Source of the DNA: CAWATZ01 sp963784995
GTDB taxonomy: Bacteria > Planctomycetota > Planctomycetia > Gemmatales > Gemmataceae
Assembly: GCA_963784995.1 (NCBI GenBank)
Contig: CAWATZ010000004.1
Location: 620,001-684,000 of the forward strand
DNA length: 64,000 nt
Direction: 5' to 3'
Translations under genes and position numbers: made by a program
In this document: in pieces, positions 15,565-24,356 of the stretch
How positions within the stretch are numbered: the stretch's first letter is position 1
Layout: every line of letters starts with the position of its first letter
The notes under the pieces: generated by a model
Seen by the model: only the letters and a program-made list of their open reading frames with translations
Database searches by the model: none
What the model was told of the DNA's origin: nothing

Positions 15565-17178
15565 TCAGCCGCCCGATTTCAGCAGCGTTCGCAGTTCCTC
15601 GACCACCGCGGCGAGCGGCAGACGGCGCTGCACCAGCGTGTCGCGCTCGCGGATCGTCACCGTCTGATCCTGAAGCGTCTGGCCATCGATGGTGAAGCAG
15701 TACGGCGTCCCCGCCTCGTCCTGCCGGCGATAACGCCGGCCGACCGCGCCCTTGTCATCATAAAAGACGTTGAAATGCGGCTTGAGTTCCCGATAAAGGC
15801 GCTGGGCGATCTCCGGCATGCCGTCCTTGTTGACCAGGGGGAAGATGGCCGCCTTGACCGGAGCCAGCCGGGGATGCAGTTTCAGCACCGTGCGTTCCTG
15901 CATCTTGCCGTTCTCGTCGGGGGCCTTGTCCTCGCAGTAGGCCTCGCACAGGAAGGCCAGCGTTGCCCGGTCGGCGCCGGCCGACGGCTCGATCACGTGC
16001 GGTATGAAGCGCTCCCGGGTCTGGTCGTCGAAGTACGACAGGTCCTTGCCGCTGCCGCGGTGCTTCGGGTTGCCGTCGGGGGCCTTCTCCAGCACGTGTT
16101 GACCGCCCTGGAAAATCAGCTTGCCCTCCATGTGACTGCGGAGGTCAAAATCGCCTCGGTGAGCGACTCCTTCCAGTTCGCCGAACTCGCCTGTCGGCAG
16201 GAAAGGAAAAGCATACTCGATGTCGGCAGTTGCGCGAGAGTAGTGCGCTAACTCGGCTGGCTCATGGTCGCGCAGGCGCAGCCGTTCCCGGGCCAGGCCC
16301 AGGCCCAGATACCAGTTGTAACGCCGGTCGCGCCAGTAGCGATACCACTCCGCCGACTGCTTGGGATGGCAGAAGAACTCGATCTCCATCTGCTCGAATT
16401 CGCGCGAGCGGAAGGTGAAGTTCCGCGGCGTGATTTCGTTGCGGAAGCTCTTGCCCATCTGGGCGATCCCGAAGGGAATCCGCACCCGCGAGCTGTCCAC
16501 AACGTTCTTGAAGTTCACGAAGATCCCCTGGGCCGTCTCCGGTCGCAGGAACGCGGCGTTCTCTTCACCGCCCATCGCGCCGACGATGGTCTTGAACATC
16601 AGGTTGAACTCGCGCGGCGGCGTCAGCGTGCCCAGCTCCTTGGCGTCCGGCCCCAGCACCTGGCTGAAGTCCGAGACCGTGGTCAGCGAGACGACGGGAC
16701 TGTGCCAGACCAGTTCGCCGGCGTTCTTGGCCCGTAAGTTGAAGAATTTCAGGGCCTTGTGCTCGATCTCCTGGCACTCGTCGCCCTCGGTGAAGACCGC
16801 GACAAAAACGCGCCGGCCTCTGTGTTCCACCCAGCGGCCGCGAACCTGATCGTGGCGATAGCGTTTCTTGGACTCCCGGCAATCGACCATGAAATCGTGG
16901 AACAGGTCGTAGTGTCCGGAACACTTCCAGACCTGCGGGTGCATGATGATGGTGCAATCCAGACCGACCATCTCGTAAGGGCAAGGGGCCCCGGGCAGCG
17001 TGGCCAGGTCGTCGTGGCCGGTGACCATGTCGCGCCACCAGGCCTCCTTGACGTTACGCTTCAGCTCGACCCCAAGAGGGCCGTAATCCCAGAAGCCGTT
17101 CAAGCCGCCGTAGATCTCGCTGGACTGAAAGAGAAACCCACGCCGCTTGCACAGCGAAACCAGCTTGTCCATGTCCAT
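15565..17178 (-). CDS. glyS: Glycyl-tRNA synthetase, dimeric (class II)
   Basis: 537 residues. Charges tRNA-Gly. It is the single-chain alpha2 type. Seen: N-terminal LCKRRGFLFQSSEIYGGLNG and FWDYGPLGVELKRNV, class II motif 2 FRNEITPRNFTFRSREFEQM, FLRPETAQGIFVNF, and motif 3 region VIEPSAGADRATLAFL. The C-terminal anticodon-binding domain holds VNKDGMPEIAQRLYREL and ends LKSGG. ATG 17178 precedes a second in-frame ATG two codons later. It is an essential gene and shows no disruption. The upstream gap to comB is filled by a palindrome. Confidence 0.97.
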   Translation of the reverse strand: MDMDKLVSLCKRRGFLFQSSEIYGGLNGFWDYGPLGVELKRNVKEAWWRDMVTGHDDLATLPGAPCPYEMVGLDCTIIMHPQVWKCSGHYDLFHDFMVDCRESKKRYRHDQVRGRWVEHRGRRVFVAVFTEGDECQEIEHKALKFFNLRAKNAGELVWHSPVVSLTTVSDFSQVLGPDAKELGTLTPPREFNLMFKTIVGAMGGEENAAFLRPETAQGIFVNFKNVVDSSRVRIPFGIAQMGKSFRNEITPRNFTFRSREFEQMEIEFFCHPKQSAEWYRYWRDRRYNWYLGLGLARERLRLRDHEPAELAHYSRATADIEYAFPFLPTGEFGELEGVAHRGDFDLRSHMEGKLIFQGGQHVLEKAPDGNPKHRGSGKDLSYFDDQTRERFIPHVIEPSAGADRATLAFLCEAYCEDKAPDENGKMQERTVLKLHPRLAPVKAAIFPLVNKDGMPEIAQRLYRELKPHFNVFYDDKGAVGRRYRRQDEAGTPYCFTIDGQTLQDQTVTIRERDTLVQRRLPLAAVVEELRTLLKSGG

Positions 17179-17210
17179 TTGCTCAGGCTCCCAGGAACCG
17201 AGGCGTTATC

Positions 17211-17335
17211 GACCCCTGCCGGCTTGCCCGGCAGGTGAAGCAGGTCCTTGGCTAGAGAGGCAGGCGCAAGAACGTTTTTTTCTGCCTCTTCTAGCCGGAG
17301 ACCTGCTTCACCTGCCGGGCAAGCCGGCAGGGGTC
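17211..17335. repeat. Palindrome GACCCCTGCCGG family, copy 1
   Basis: GACCCCTGCCGGCTTGCCCG and the following GCAGGTGAAGCAGGTC mirror the end of the element (17289-17335), with a looser loop containing a T-run. Copy 2 is at 32709-32837 with nearly identical arms and a different loop. It lies just after the comB stop codon (17361, minus strand), before glyS. Confidence 0.85.
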
Positions 17336-17360
17336 GGTCAACTCCTCCCTCAATCGGGCA

Positions 17361-18155
17361 CTAACGCCAATGACTCTTGCCAATGCCCACGGCCGCTACC
17401 TCGATGCGCAGCGGGTCGTGGCGCAGCTCCGGGACCAGGGCGAACTGGTCGATGGCCGCCGCCGCCCGGATGTCCTCATCATATCCCAGCTGCCGCAGGC
17501 CGACGCCCCCCGCGCTGACTTCCAGCGCCCCTTCCAGGATCTGCCCGTGAATGTCAAAGCAGTCCCAGGCCAGCCGGGCCGAGTCGTTTAACCGCGCCTG
17601 CTCGCAGGCCAGACGTTCCACCAGGGCGCCGGCCAGCAGCGTGTCCTCCAGGGCGATCTCGCCGCCGTTGCCCGCGCAGATTACGTGGATAGGACGCGCT
17701 TCGTGCCGCAACTGTTCGCAGACGGCGCTGAAATTGACAAAGGCGGCGATCAGGACCCGGCTGGCCGAGGCGGCGCGGATCAGGGCGCGGGTGCCGTTGG
17801 TGGTGGTCAGCACCAGAGTGGTGCCGCGACAGCGGGCCGGTGTGCAGTCATGCGGCGAATTGCCCAGGTCGAAGCCGGGTAAGGGTTTGCCGTCGCGTTC
17901 GCCGCCCAGCAGCACCCGGCCGGCGCGCATGCTGTCGGCCAGCTGCCGTGCCTCCTCGACCTCGGCACAGGGCCGGACCACCAGGCAGCCGGCCGCCAGG
18001 GCGTACACAATCGTGGTCGTGGCCCGCAACACGTCGATGACCACGGCCACCCCGCCCGCCAGCCGCTCCGGCGACACCAGCTCCGGCAGCAAATGGACCT
18101 GCACTTCACGCACCCGCCAACCCTCCGCGCCCGGGCGATTGTCCTGCTGAAGCAT
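17361..18155 (-). CDS. comB: 2-phosphosulfolactate phosphatase-like protein
   Basis: 264 residues. ComB is a Mg-dependent acid phosphatase that releases sulfolactate in coenzyme M synthesis; bacterial homologues are widespread and their substrate is less certain. Seen: VVIDVLRATTTIVYAL near 45, LLGGERDGKPLPGFDLGNSP, the conserved LTTTNGTRAL block near 115, and ICAGNGGEIALEDTLLAGAL. ATG at 18155 is used; GTG a few codons inside (VREVQVHL) is possible. No other coenzyme M genes are in the window, so the substrate should be treated as open. Confidence 0.88.
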   Translation of the reverse strand: MLQQDNRPGAEGWRVREVQVHLLPELVSPERLAGGVAVVIDVLRATTTIVYALAAGCLVVRPCAEVEEARQLADSMRAGRVLLGGERDGKPLPGFDLGNSPHDCTPARCRGTTLVLTTTNGTRALIRAASASRVLIAAFVNFSAVCEQLRHEARPIHVICAGNGGEIALEDTLLAGALVERLACEQARLNDSARLAWDCFDIHGQILEGALEVSAGGVGLRQLGYDEDIRAAAAIDQFALVPELRHDPLRIEVAAVGIGKSHWR

Positions 18156-18256
18156 CTTACGGCAAACCGCTTTGAACGTCGTTCTTCCCGGAACTCTTTG
18201 CCTCCCTTCTCGATCTAATCAGGTGAAAGCCCATTCTCCTCTCCCCGGAGGCGTTC

Positions 18257-19930
18257 ATGCCGCGCACCCAGCCCGCGAGCGTTCTTCTGGCCCTGGCGTT
18301 CCTTGCCGGCGTGGGTTCGCCCGTTCCGGCTGCCCCCACGCCGGCTGACCTGCTGAAGGTCCGCGAAATCGGCCCCCAGGCCCGCGTCATCAGCAGCACG
18401 CTGACCCACGCCTGGAAAGAGCAATCGCTTCAGCCAACCCCGATGACGACCGATCACCAGTTTCTCCGCCGCGTTTCTCTCGACCTGATCGGCCGGATCG
18501 CCACTCCCAGCGAGATTCGCAACTTTGTCCAGGACAATCGGCCCGACAAGCGCATCCGTCTTGTCGAGCAGCTGTTGCGCCATCCCGACTTCGCCCGCAA
18601 CTGGGCCAGCGTCTGGACGCGCATCCTGCTCCCTCAGCCGGTCCCACCGGAGCACGCCGAGCAACTGCGGGCCTGGCTGCAAGAGCAATTCCAGCGCGAC
18701 CTGTCGTACAAGGACCTGTTCGTCCGGCTGCTCACCGCCACGGGCAAGAACACCGAGAACGGAGCGACCCTTTACGTCCTGTCACACCTCGGCTCGCCGA
18801 ACCCTGCGCAAGACTGGGTCGAACAGGGGCAATTCACAATGGACTCGCTCACCGATCACTCGTGCCGGACCTTTCTGGGAATCCGGATTGATTGCTGTCG
18901 GTGCCACGATCATCCCTTCACCGCCGAGCGGAAGCAGACGCACTGGTGGGGACTGAACGGCTTCTTCCGTCAGGTCGAGCGGTCGGACAGCGCGGGACCG
19001 AAAGGCCAGCCTCCGGTGCTGCTGCTGCGCGACAATCTGGAATGCAACAAGGATGGAAGACTCTTCTTCCCCCGACGCAACGGCGCCATCTTCGCGATCC
19101 AACCAAAGTATCTGGATGGAACGGGACTCAAGCCTGGTGACAGGCGACCACGCCGGCAGGTCCTGGCCGAGCTGATGTCCAGGGACAAGGAGTTCGCCCG
19201 GACCATCGTCAATCGGCTCTGGACTCATTTCCTGGGACAACCCATGAACGAGTCCGGCCCGTTCGACGACAGTGGCGAAAACAACCCGATCCTGCACAAG
19301 GAACTGCTCGACTACCTGACCGATCAGTTCGTGGCCGGCGGCTGGGACCTGAAGAAGCTGATGCTGTGGCTCTGCACCAGCGACGTCTACCAGCTCCAGT
19401 TCCGCCCCACCAAACAGATCCTGGAGCCGGGGCTGGCCAGGTATTGCAGCTCGATGAGCAGCAAGTTCCTGGGCCCCGAGCAACGCCTGGAATCGATCCT
19501 GACCGCCCTGAGGGCCCGCGACGTCCTTGGGCCCGAGCAGCTGGCCCGGGTGCGGGAGGGCTGGGACAAAGCTCAGACTCCGCCGCAACCGAACCCGGTC
19601 TGCACTGGGTGCGCTGGCTTTATCCCGCCGCTCGAAGCCGTGCCCCTGGAAAGCTGGCGCTTCCTCCACGGCAGCCAGGAACTGTACGATGCCCTGACCC
19701 ACCCCAGCAAGGGGACCGTGGCCCGAATCCTGGCCGACGGTCCAGCCAGCACCGGCCGGATTGTCGATGCGATTTACCTCGCCGCCCTCAACCACCCGGC
19801 CACGCCCAGGGAGATCGCCCGGATGCAGCGCGAGGTCCGAGCATTGACCCGCGAACAGGATCGGATCGCGTTCTGGCAAGACCTGCTCTGGGTGCTGCTG
19901 CACAGCAGCGAGTTCCTGGCCAACTATTAA
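18257..19930 (+). CDS. DUF1549/DUF1553 secreted protein
   Basis: 557 residues with an N-terminal signal peptide (LLALAFLAGVGSPVPAAP). The DUF1549 part begins DHQFLRRVSLDLIGRIATPS, and the conserved DCCRCHDHPF has CxxCH spacing like a heme or metal site. The DUF1553 part follows from about residue 290 (FARTIVNRLWTHFLGQP, GGWDLKKLMLWLCTSDVYQL). Such proteins are abundant and exported in planctomycetes, often next to DUF1501 proteins; none is adjacent here. Function is unknown. Spacing to the divergent comB is about 100 bases. Confidence 0.9.
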   Translation: MPRTQPASVLLALAFLAGVGSPVPAAPTPADLLKVREIGPQARVISSTLTHAWKEQSLQPTPMTTDHQFLRRVSLDLIGRIATPSEIRNFVQDNRPDKRIRLVEQLLRHPDFARNWASVWTRILLPQPVPPEHAEQLRAWLQEQFQRDLSYKDLFVRLLTATGKNTENGATLYVLSHLGSPNPAQDWVEQGQFTMDSLTDHSCRTFLGIRIDCCRCHDHPFTAERKQTHWWGLNGFFRQVERSDSAGPKGQPPVLLLRDNLECNKDGRLFFPRRNGAIFAIQPKYLDGTGLKPGDRRPRRQVLAELMSRDKEFARTIVNRLWTHFLGQPMNESGPFDDSGENNPILHKELLDYLTDQFVAGGWDLKKLMLWLCTSDVYQLQFRPTKQILEPGLARYCSSMSSKFLGPEQRLESILTALRARDVLGPEQLARVREGWDKAQTPPQPNPVCTGCAGFIPPLEAVPLESWRFLHGSQELYDALTHPSKGTVARILADGPASTGRIVDAIYLAALNHPATPREIARMQREVRALTREQDRIAFWQDLLWVLLHSSEFLANY

Positions 19931-19983
19931 AGTAGGACGGCCTTCCCAGGCCGTCCCGGACGGCCTGGGAAGGCCGTCCTACT
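19931..19983. repeat. Palindrome GTAGGACGGCC family
   Basis: AGTAGGACGGCCTTCCCAGG and the following bases mirror exactly to AGGCCGTCCTACT around a very short centre. It begins at the base after the DUF1549 stop codon and is related to the elements at 9712 and 63807. Confidence 0.85.
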
Positions 19984-19992
19984 GAAAACGGC

Positions 19993-20026
19993 CCCGGCGG
20001 GACCAACTGTCCCGCCGGGTTTGTTT
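19993..20026 (+). terminator. Rho-independent terminator
   Basis: CCCGGCGGGAC (19993-20003), a 5-base loop CAACT, and GTCCCGCCGGG (20009-20019) make an 11-bp perfect stem followed by TTTGTTT. It lies 63 bases after the DUF1549 stop and behind the palindrome, so this 3' end has two stacked hairpins. Confidence 0.85.
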
Positions 20027-20160
20027 GCGCCCGGGCAAACGGGAGAAAGCAAGCTGCATCTGAAGATCGCTTTTAGCCGACATAGGAAACGTGCCGCCAG
20101 AGCAGAAGCGGAGGGGAGAAGCCGGAATTACGTGGAAATCAAGAAATCTTGGGAAAACGC

Positions 20161-20189
20161 TTGACGTTGGAACGGCCGTGAAAGAATAA
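20161..20189 (+). promoter_or_regulatory. Candidate sigma-70 type promoter of the Nudix gene
   Basis: TTGACG (20161-20166), a 17-base spacer, then GAATAA (20184-20189). The -35 match is good and the -10 moderate; the region is AT-richer than its surroundings. It is 45 bases before the Nudix start codon. Confidence 0.5.
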
Positions 20190-20234
20190 ATGTAGGGTAG
20201 ATTCTCCGTTCGCACCAACGGATGGGAACCACAC

Positions 20235-20678
20235 ATGGCAACTCGACCTGGATTGGTTCGGCAGGCAGCCGCGATTCCAGTGCTGGGGAATCAGCTGTGT
20301 CTGATCACCTCACGGACCGGCAAGCGCTGGGTCATTCCCAAGGGCTGTCTGGAGCCTGGCAAATCCTCCGGCGAGATCGCGCTGCAGGAAGCCTGGGAAG
20401 AGGCCGGCCTGGTCGGCGTCCTCCAGCCCGAGCCGATCGGCACCTATCTCTACGAAAAGGATGACCGCAATCATCACGTGGTGGTCTACCTGATGCGCGT
20501 CACGCAGGTGGCCGAGGTCTATCCTGAAGGCAGCTGGCGCGTGCGCTCCTGGTTCACCTTCAAACAAGCGATCCATCACGTCGAGGAGTTCGGTCTGCGC
20601 GAACTGATCCGCCGGGCGGTCCCTCTCAAGGAGGGCCTGGACCTGCCCGAACCGCTGGAAGAGCCGGTGCTGCCGTAG
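20235..20678 (+). CDS. Nudix hydrolase with variant Nudix box
   Basis: 147 residues. The Nudix box is G-CLEPG-K-SSGEIAL-QEAWEEAGL: the spacing is correct and the metal-binding EAWEEAG core is intact, but the usual first Glu is Lys and the usual Arg before Glu is Gln. The general look (PVLGNQLCLITSRTGKRWVIPKG at 15-38) resembles diphosphoinositol polyphosphate phosphohydrolases, which are active with similar variants. Cytosolic, no signal. It follows its own promoter and ends at a palindrome, so it is probably a single-gene unit. Confidence 0.9.
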   Translation: MATRPGLVRQAAAIPVLGNQLCLITSRTGKRWVIPKGCLEPGKSSGEIALQEAWEEAGLVGVLQPEPIGTYLYEKDDRNHHVVVYLMRVTQVAEVYPEGSWRVRSWFTFKQAIHHVEEFGLRELIRRAVPLKEGLDLPEPLEEPVLP

Positions 20679-20687
20679 CGCAGGCCC

Positions 20688-20777
20688 GCCGAGCCGCGCA
20701 CGCAGCGCAGCGGAGTAAGCGGCCCTGCGGGTGGCCGGAGGGCCGCTTACTCCGCTGCGCTGCGTGCGCGGCTCGGC
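20688..20777. repeat. Palindrome GCCGAGCCGCGC family
   Basis: GCCGAGCCGCGCACGCAGCG followed by CAGCGGAGTAAGCGGCC mirrors GGCCGCTTACTCCGCTGCG to GGCTCGGC around a 15-20 base centre. It starts 10 bases after the Nudix stop. The outer flanks (CAGGCCCGCC on one side, CACTGCGG on the other) match those of the copies near 11605-11922 in opposite orientation. Confidence 0.85.
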
Positions 20778-20854
20778 CACTGCGGGACGGACAAACGCCG
20801 AGCGAAGAGGTATCATAAACCGGAAGACACTGTGGGCCCCAAGAGAGGCAGCCC

Positions 20855-22309
20855 ATGCACAGTTTCGACCGGTTGGTGATCGATCCGGCACCGCAGGATC
20901 GGGAAGGTCTGCTGCACCAGGCCTGGGACGAGGTGACCGCGCGCTATCGATCCAACCTGCTCCCCTGGCCGCTCCCTGAACTTGCGGAACTGCTGCTCCG
21001 TCTGGACAGGGAACCGGGCGGCCGACAGGAGTGGTTGAGCGGCTCGGCCAAACCCCGCCGGGAGTGGCGCTCCGCGCTGGCGGTCGCCTGGTGGCATGAC
21101 TTCATTGGCCGGCTGCACCTGCGCATCCGCGGCCGGCGTGCCCACCTGGACCGTTCCCCGCATTCCCAGCTGTTTGGAGCAGACGAAGCCCCTCCTCTCT
21201 CCTGGGTTTACCCTGGTCGCTGTCTGCTGCGGCGCGCGGGCGGTCACAACGAGTTGCTGGCCCTGTGCGGTTGCGGCGTGTGCGGCCCGCTGGCGGCGGT
21301 CGCCTGGATGGGCACGTGCTGCGGCCCCTGCCACGACCGTCGTGCCGGCGGTGAGCCGCTGCCGCCTCGGTCGGCGGGCTGGTCCTTTCCTCCCGGCCAC
21401 CGCTTACCCCCGCAACTGCTCCTGTCGCCCGATGGGACTGCCCTGGGGGGACTGGGGGCGGATGGCATCTTGTCGGTCTTCAAGACGGCGACTGGCGAAT
21501 TGATCGGCATGGCCTCGATCCCGAAACACCGGCTGCTGGCTCTCGGGCCAGGTGGTGCGCGGGCCGCACTGCTGCGCGAACGGGACCCCCAGGCCCTCGT
21601 CGTCTGGGACGTCCTGGGCGAGACCGAGGTTGCGATACAGCCGTTGCTTGGGGGATTGTGGGGAGGGATGGCCGCGTTCGCGCCCAACGGGGAGCGGCTG
21701 GTCGTCTATGGTATCCAGGGACAGCCAATTCTGTGGGAACCGGTTGCCGGCGCCACTCTCGAACCGCTGGAGTGGGAAGGCACTCGAGGTGGCGCCTACT
21801 CGGCGAACCTGGCCATCTCACCGGATGGACGCACCTTGCTGACCGCGGACAGTCGCCACGGCCTGCGCCAGTGGGACCTGACGACGCGACGGCTGAAGGC
21901 CGAGCACCGACCGGAGATCGCTTACCAGGAACGCTTCGGGCTGGCATTCAGCCGGGATGGTTGGCTCGCCTGCCTGTGCGGGCGGCGGTTTCTTCTGTGG
22001 GACACCATCAAGGGGGAAGTGCGCCGTCAGAGCGGCGCCACGAGCACCGCGGCTCGTGTCCGCAGCCCGTTCTCGTCGGAGCCGGACGCTCTCCCGCACT
22101 TCGCGCCGGATGGTCGCTCTCTGCTGTTGCTCAGCGCAGCCGGCCTGGCCGTCTGGGACCTGGATGGGACCTCGCCGCGGGCGCAATTTGTCTGGACGCA
22201 AGGCCAGCTCGCCTGGGGCGCGGTCCTTCCCGATGGGGGCTTTGTCGCAGTCGCTGCCGACGGCGAGGTGCGTCTCTGGCCCGCGGCGGCAATCCTGGGA
22301 GCGTCGTGA
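20855..22309 (+). CDS. WD40-like beta-propeller protein
   Basis: 484 residues. The N-terminal 150 residues are unrelated to propellers (a helical part, then Cys-rich CGCGVCGPLAAVAWMGTCCG). From about 180 there are degenerate WD-like blades with repeated xxSPDG and LxVWD pieces: LSPDGTALGGLGADGIL, ALVVWDVLG, ISPDGRTLLTADS, LRQWDLTTRR, LSAAGLAVWDLDG. No enzyme motif. The stop codon shares a base with the next start (TGATG), so it is translationally coupled to the aldo-keto reductase-like gene. Confidence 0.82.
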   Translation: MHSFDRLVIDPAPQDREGLLHQAWDEVTARYRSNLLPWPLPELAELLLRLDREPGGRQEWLSGSAKPRREWRSALAVAWWHDFIGRLHLRIRGRRAHLDRSPHSQLFGADEAPPLSWVYPGRCLLRRAGGHNELLALCGCGVCGPLAAVAWMGTCCGPCHDRRAGGEPLPPRSAGWSFPPGHRLPPQLLLSPDGTALGGLGADGILSVFKTATGELIGMASIPKHRLLALGPGGARAALLRERDPQALVVWDVLGETEVAIQPLLGGLWGGMAAFAPNGERLVVYGIQGQPILWEPVAGATLEPLEWEGTRGGAYSANLAISPDGRTLLTADSRHGLRQWDLTTRRLKAEHRPEIAYQERFGLAFSRDGWLACLCGRRFLLWDTIKGEVRRQSGATSTAARVRSPFSSEPDALPHFAPDGRSLLLLSAAGLAVWDLDGTSPRAQFVWTQGQLAWGAVLPDGGFVAVAADGEVRLWPAAAILGAS

Positions 22310-23163
22310 TGAACCCGGTGCCAGAGCCTGACCTCCGAACGTGTCCGGCCGATGCGTTTGGCAAGCCCGTTTGCCGGCTCGGGCTGGCTTCCCGAGGCGA
22401 TACGGCGCTCACGTCCGACGACGTCCTGTACGCCGTGGAGCAGGGTATCAACTTCCTGAACTGGCCCGGCGTCGCCGACACTCCCGGCGGTCCCGACAGC
22501 ATGAGCGAAGCGGTGGCGACCCTGGGTCGTCGCCGCGAGTCGGTGGTCGTCTGTGCCCAGTTCGGGGCTCGCACGGCCACCGAGGCGGCCGAGGAACTTC
22601 GATCAATCCTGTCCATGCTGCGGAGCGACTACGTTGACATCCTCACCTGCTACTACGTCGAGGAGCCGGCCGAGTGGCAGGCGCTGATCGGTCCGGGAGG
22701 CGTTTTGCCTTATCTCCAGGCTGCCAGGAGGGACGGAATCGTTCGTCGGCTTGGCATCACCAGCCATCAGCGCCGCCTGGCGGCGGAGGCCGCCCGGAGC
22801 GGTCAGCTGGACATCCTCATGCTCCGCTACAACGCCGCCCACCGCGGAGCGGAGCGGGAGGTCTTCCCGATCACGGACCCATTGCGGATGCCGGTGATCG
22901 CTTATACGGCCCTGCGCTGGGGAGCCTTGCTGCGGCCGACGCCCTCCGATCCGCCGGGGTTCACGGTGCCCCGGGCCCCGGACTGGTATCGCTTCGTGCT
23001 GCAGTCGCCTTCGGTCGCAGTGGCCCTGGCAGCCCCGAACAGCCGGGCCGAACTGGAGGAAGACCTGCAGGTGTTGCGGTTGGGTCCGCTCTCAGCATCC
23101 GAGTACGAGCTTCTGGCCGGGCACGGGGAGCGCGTCCGCCGGCACGGAGGCCGTTTCCCTTGA
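22309..23163 (+). CDS. Aldo-keto reductase-fold protein lacking the catalytic tetrad
   Basis: 284 residues. TIM-barrel pattern of aldo-keto reductases: LGLASRGDTALTSDDVLYAV, GINFLNWPG, LRSILSMLRSDYVDILTCYY, DGIVRRLGITSHQRRLA, LDILMLRYNAAHRGAE, SPSVAVALAAPNSRAELEED. The tetrad appears lost: the Asp of the usual INFFDTA is Asn (INFLNWP), no Tyr follows at the expected place, the Lys of xTK is Gln (VVVCAQFG), and the His of the xxHW segment is Tyr (TCYYVEE). An oxidoreductase role is therefore doubtful. ATG at 22309 overlaps the WD40 stop by one base. A longer in-frame reading to 21658 overlaps the WD40 gene and is not used. Confidence 0.85.
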   Translation: MNPVPEPDLRTCPADAFGKPVCRLGLASRGDTALTSDDVLYAVEQGINFLNWPGVADTPGGPDSMSEAVATLGRRRESVVVCAQFGARTATEAAEELRSILSMLRSDYVDILTCYYVEEPAEWQALIGPGGVLPYLQAARRDGIVRRLGITSHQRRLAAEAARSGQLDILMLRYNAAHRGAEREVFPITDPLRMPVIAYTALRWGALLRPTPSDPPGFTVPRAPDWYRFVLQSPSVAVALAAPNSRAELEEDLQVLRLGPLSASEYELLAGHGERVRRHGGRFP

Positions 23164-23229
23164 GAGCGGATCACGCTCCCGGAGCCCGGTCTCCCTTGTC
23201 GGGCCCTCTCGCATGCCGATCCCGGTCGG

Positions 23230-24087
23230 TCAGTTGGTGTCGCCATCGATCCAGGGGAGCTGACGCAGGACCGGTTCGCTTCCCGGACAGGGAGTCCAGC
23301 GCGCGGGCGGAAACCACTCCGACATGTCCATGTGCTTTTTCAGATAGGGAATCTTCGAGGTGCCGAAGAACAGCTCCCTCGGGAACGTCGAGGTTGGCCG
23401 GGACGTTTTCGGATCGAACAGGCAGGCTGCCACCAGGGCCTCGACGACCAGTTCAGAGCAGAAGTAGCTGCGGCGCAGGCTCGGCTCCGGGTTGTCGGGG
23501 TCAAAGCAAGCCGCCCTGGGCCGGCCAAACAGGGGCGTCCGGATCGGGCCCTTTTTCCGGAACGGTCCTGCTTCGAGGACCATGCGCACCACGGCGAAGG
23601 GTTTGTCCGCGACGGCCATTGCGAACACGGTCAGTCGCCGCGACTGCTCCGGAGTCAAGGGCACGCAGCGCTGCCGGATCCAGACGCGCTCGTAAGAGGC
23701 GTACATCGTTATCTGCGGCATCAGGTCGAGGACGCGAATGTAAAGCGTGTTCTGCGGGCCGCCCTCCAGCAAGGCGAGCCGGCCGTCCGGCATGGCGAAG
23801 ATCACGCCGGAATGGTGCGGGGCGCCGCTGCCGACGACCTTGTGGCCGATGCGGGCCAGCATCCAGTCGTCCTCGGTCGAGAGGTAGAGGTCGCCGGGCT
23901 GAGGAAGATAGGGACGCGGTGGGCCGTAGAGGTTGTGGTCAAGGCAGAAAGTCGGCTGGTACAGGTATGACCCCAGGCAGACGGGTTCAGCTGGGGGAGG
24001 CCCCATCGCCACGCTTATCAGCATCAGGAAGGCGAGTGACACGTAGATACCCCCGGGCTGCGGCAGTGAGTTTCGAGAACAGAGCAA
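23230..24087 (-). CDS. Permuted papain-fold (YiiX/NlpC-P60-like) protein
   Basis: 285 residues. Signal-like hydrophobic segment near 16-29 (SLAFLMLISVAMG). The pattern of a circularly permuted NlpC/P60 hydrolase is present: LPQPGDLYLSTEDDWMLARI, then APHHSGVIF carrying the catalytic His near 95, and RSYFCSELVVEALVAA carrying the catalytic Cys near 215. Such proteins cleave lipids or peptides and may be exported. The start is uncertain: TTG at 24087 gives a basic residue before the hydrophobic segment, while GTG at 24042 has GGGGG upstream. It converges with the aldo-keto reductase-like gene. Confidence 0.78.
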   Translation of the reverse strand: MLCSRNSLPQPGGIYVSLAFLMLISVAMGPPPAEPVCLGSYLYQPTFCLDHNLYGPPRPYLPQPGDLYLSTEDDWMLARIGHKVVGSGAPHHSGVIFAMPDGRLALLEGGPQNTLYIRVLDLMPQITMYASYERVWIRQRCVPLTPEQSRRLTVFAMAVADKPFAVVRMVLEAGPFRKKGPIRTPLFGRPRAACFDPDNPEPSLRRSYFCSELVVEALVAACLFDPKTSRPTSTFPRELFFGTSKIPYLKKHMDMSEWFPPARWTPCPGSEPVLRQLPWIDGDTN

Positions 24088-24356
24088 CCAACGTGAACTC
24101 TACACGCAGCAGGACCACCGGGCCGATCCAAATGCTGTCTCGAAGTGCATTTTCCCTGATCGACCCCGTTGCAGGAGGTGCCACCGGCAAACTGCTCTCG
24201 CAATTTCCGGTGCGCTTGCTATTCTCCGCGGCCTCGGAAGATGGTCAGGCTCCCGGAACTGCTCTGCCGCAGTCCGCTCTGGACCTGACCGAGGGCTGAC
24301 ACCCTGTTTCCCCGAGGTCTTCCCAACCCCACGACCCCTGACAGAAAGGCTTCCCC

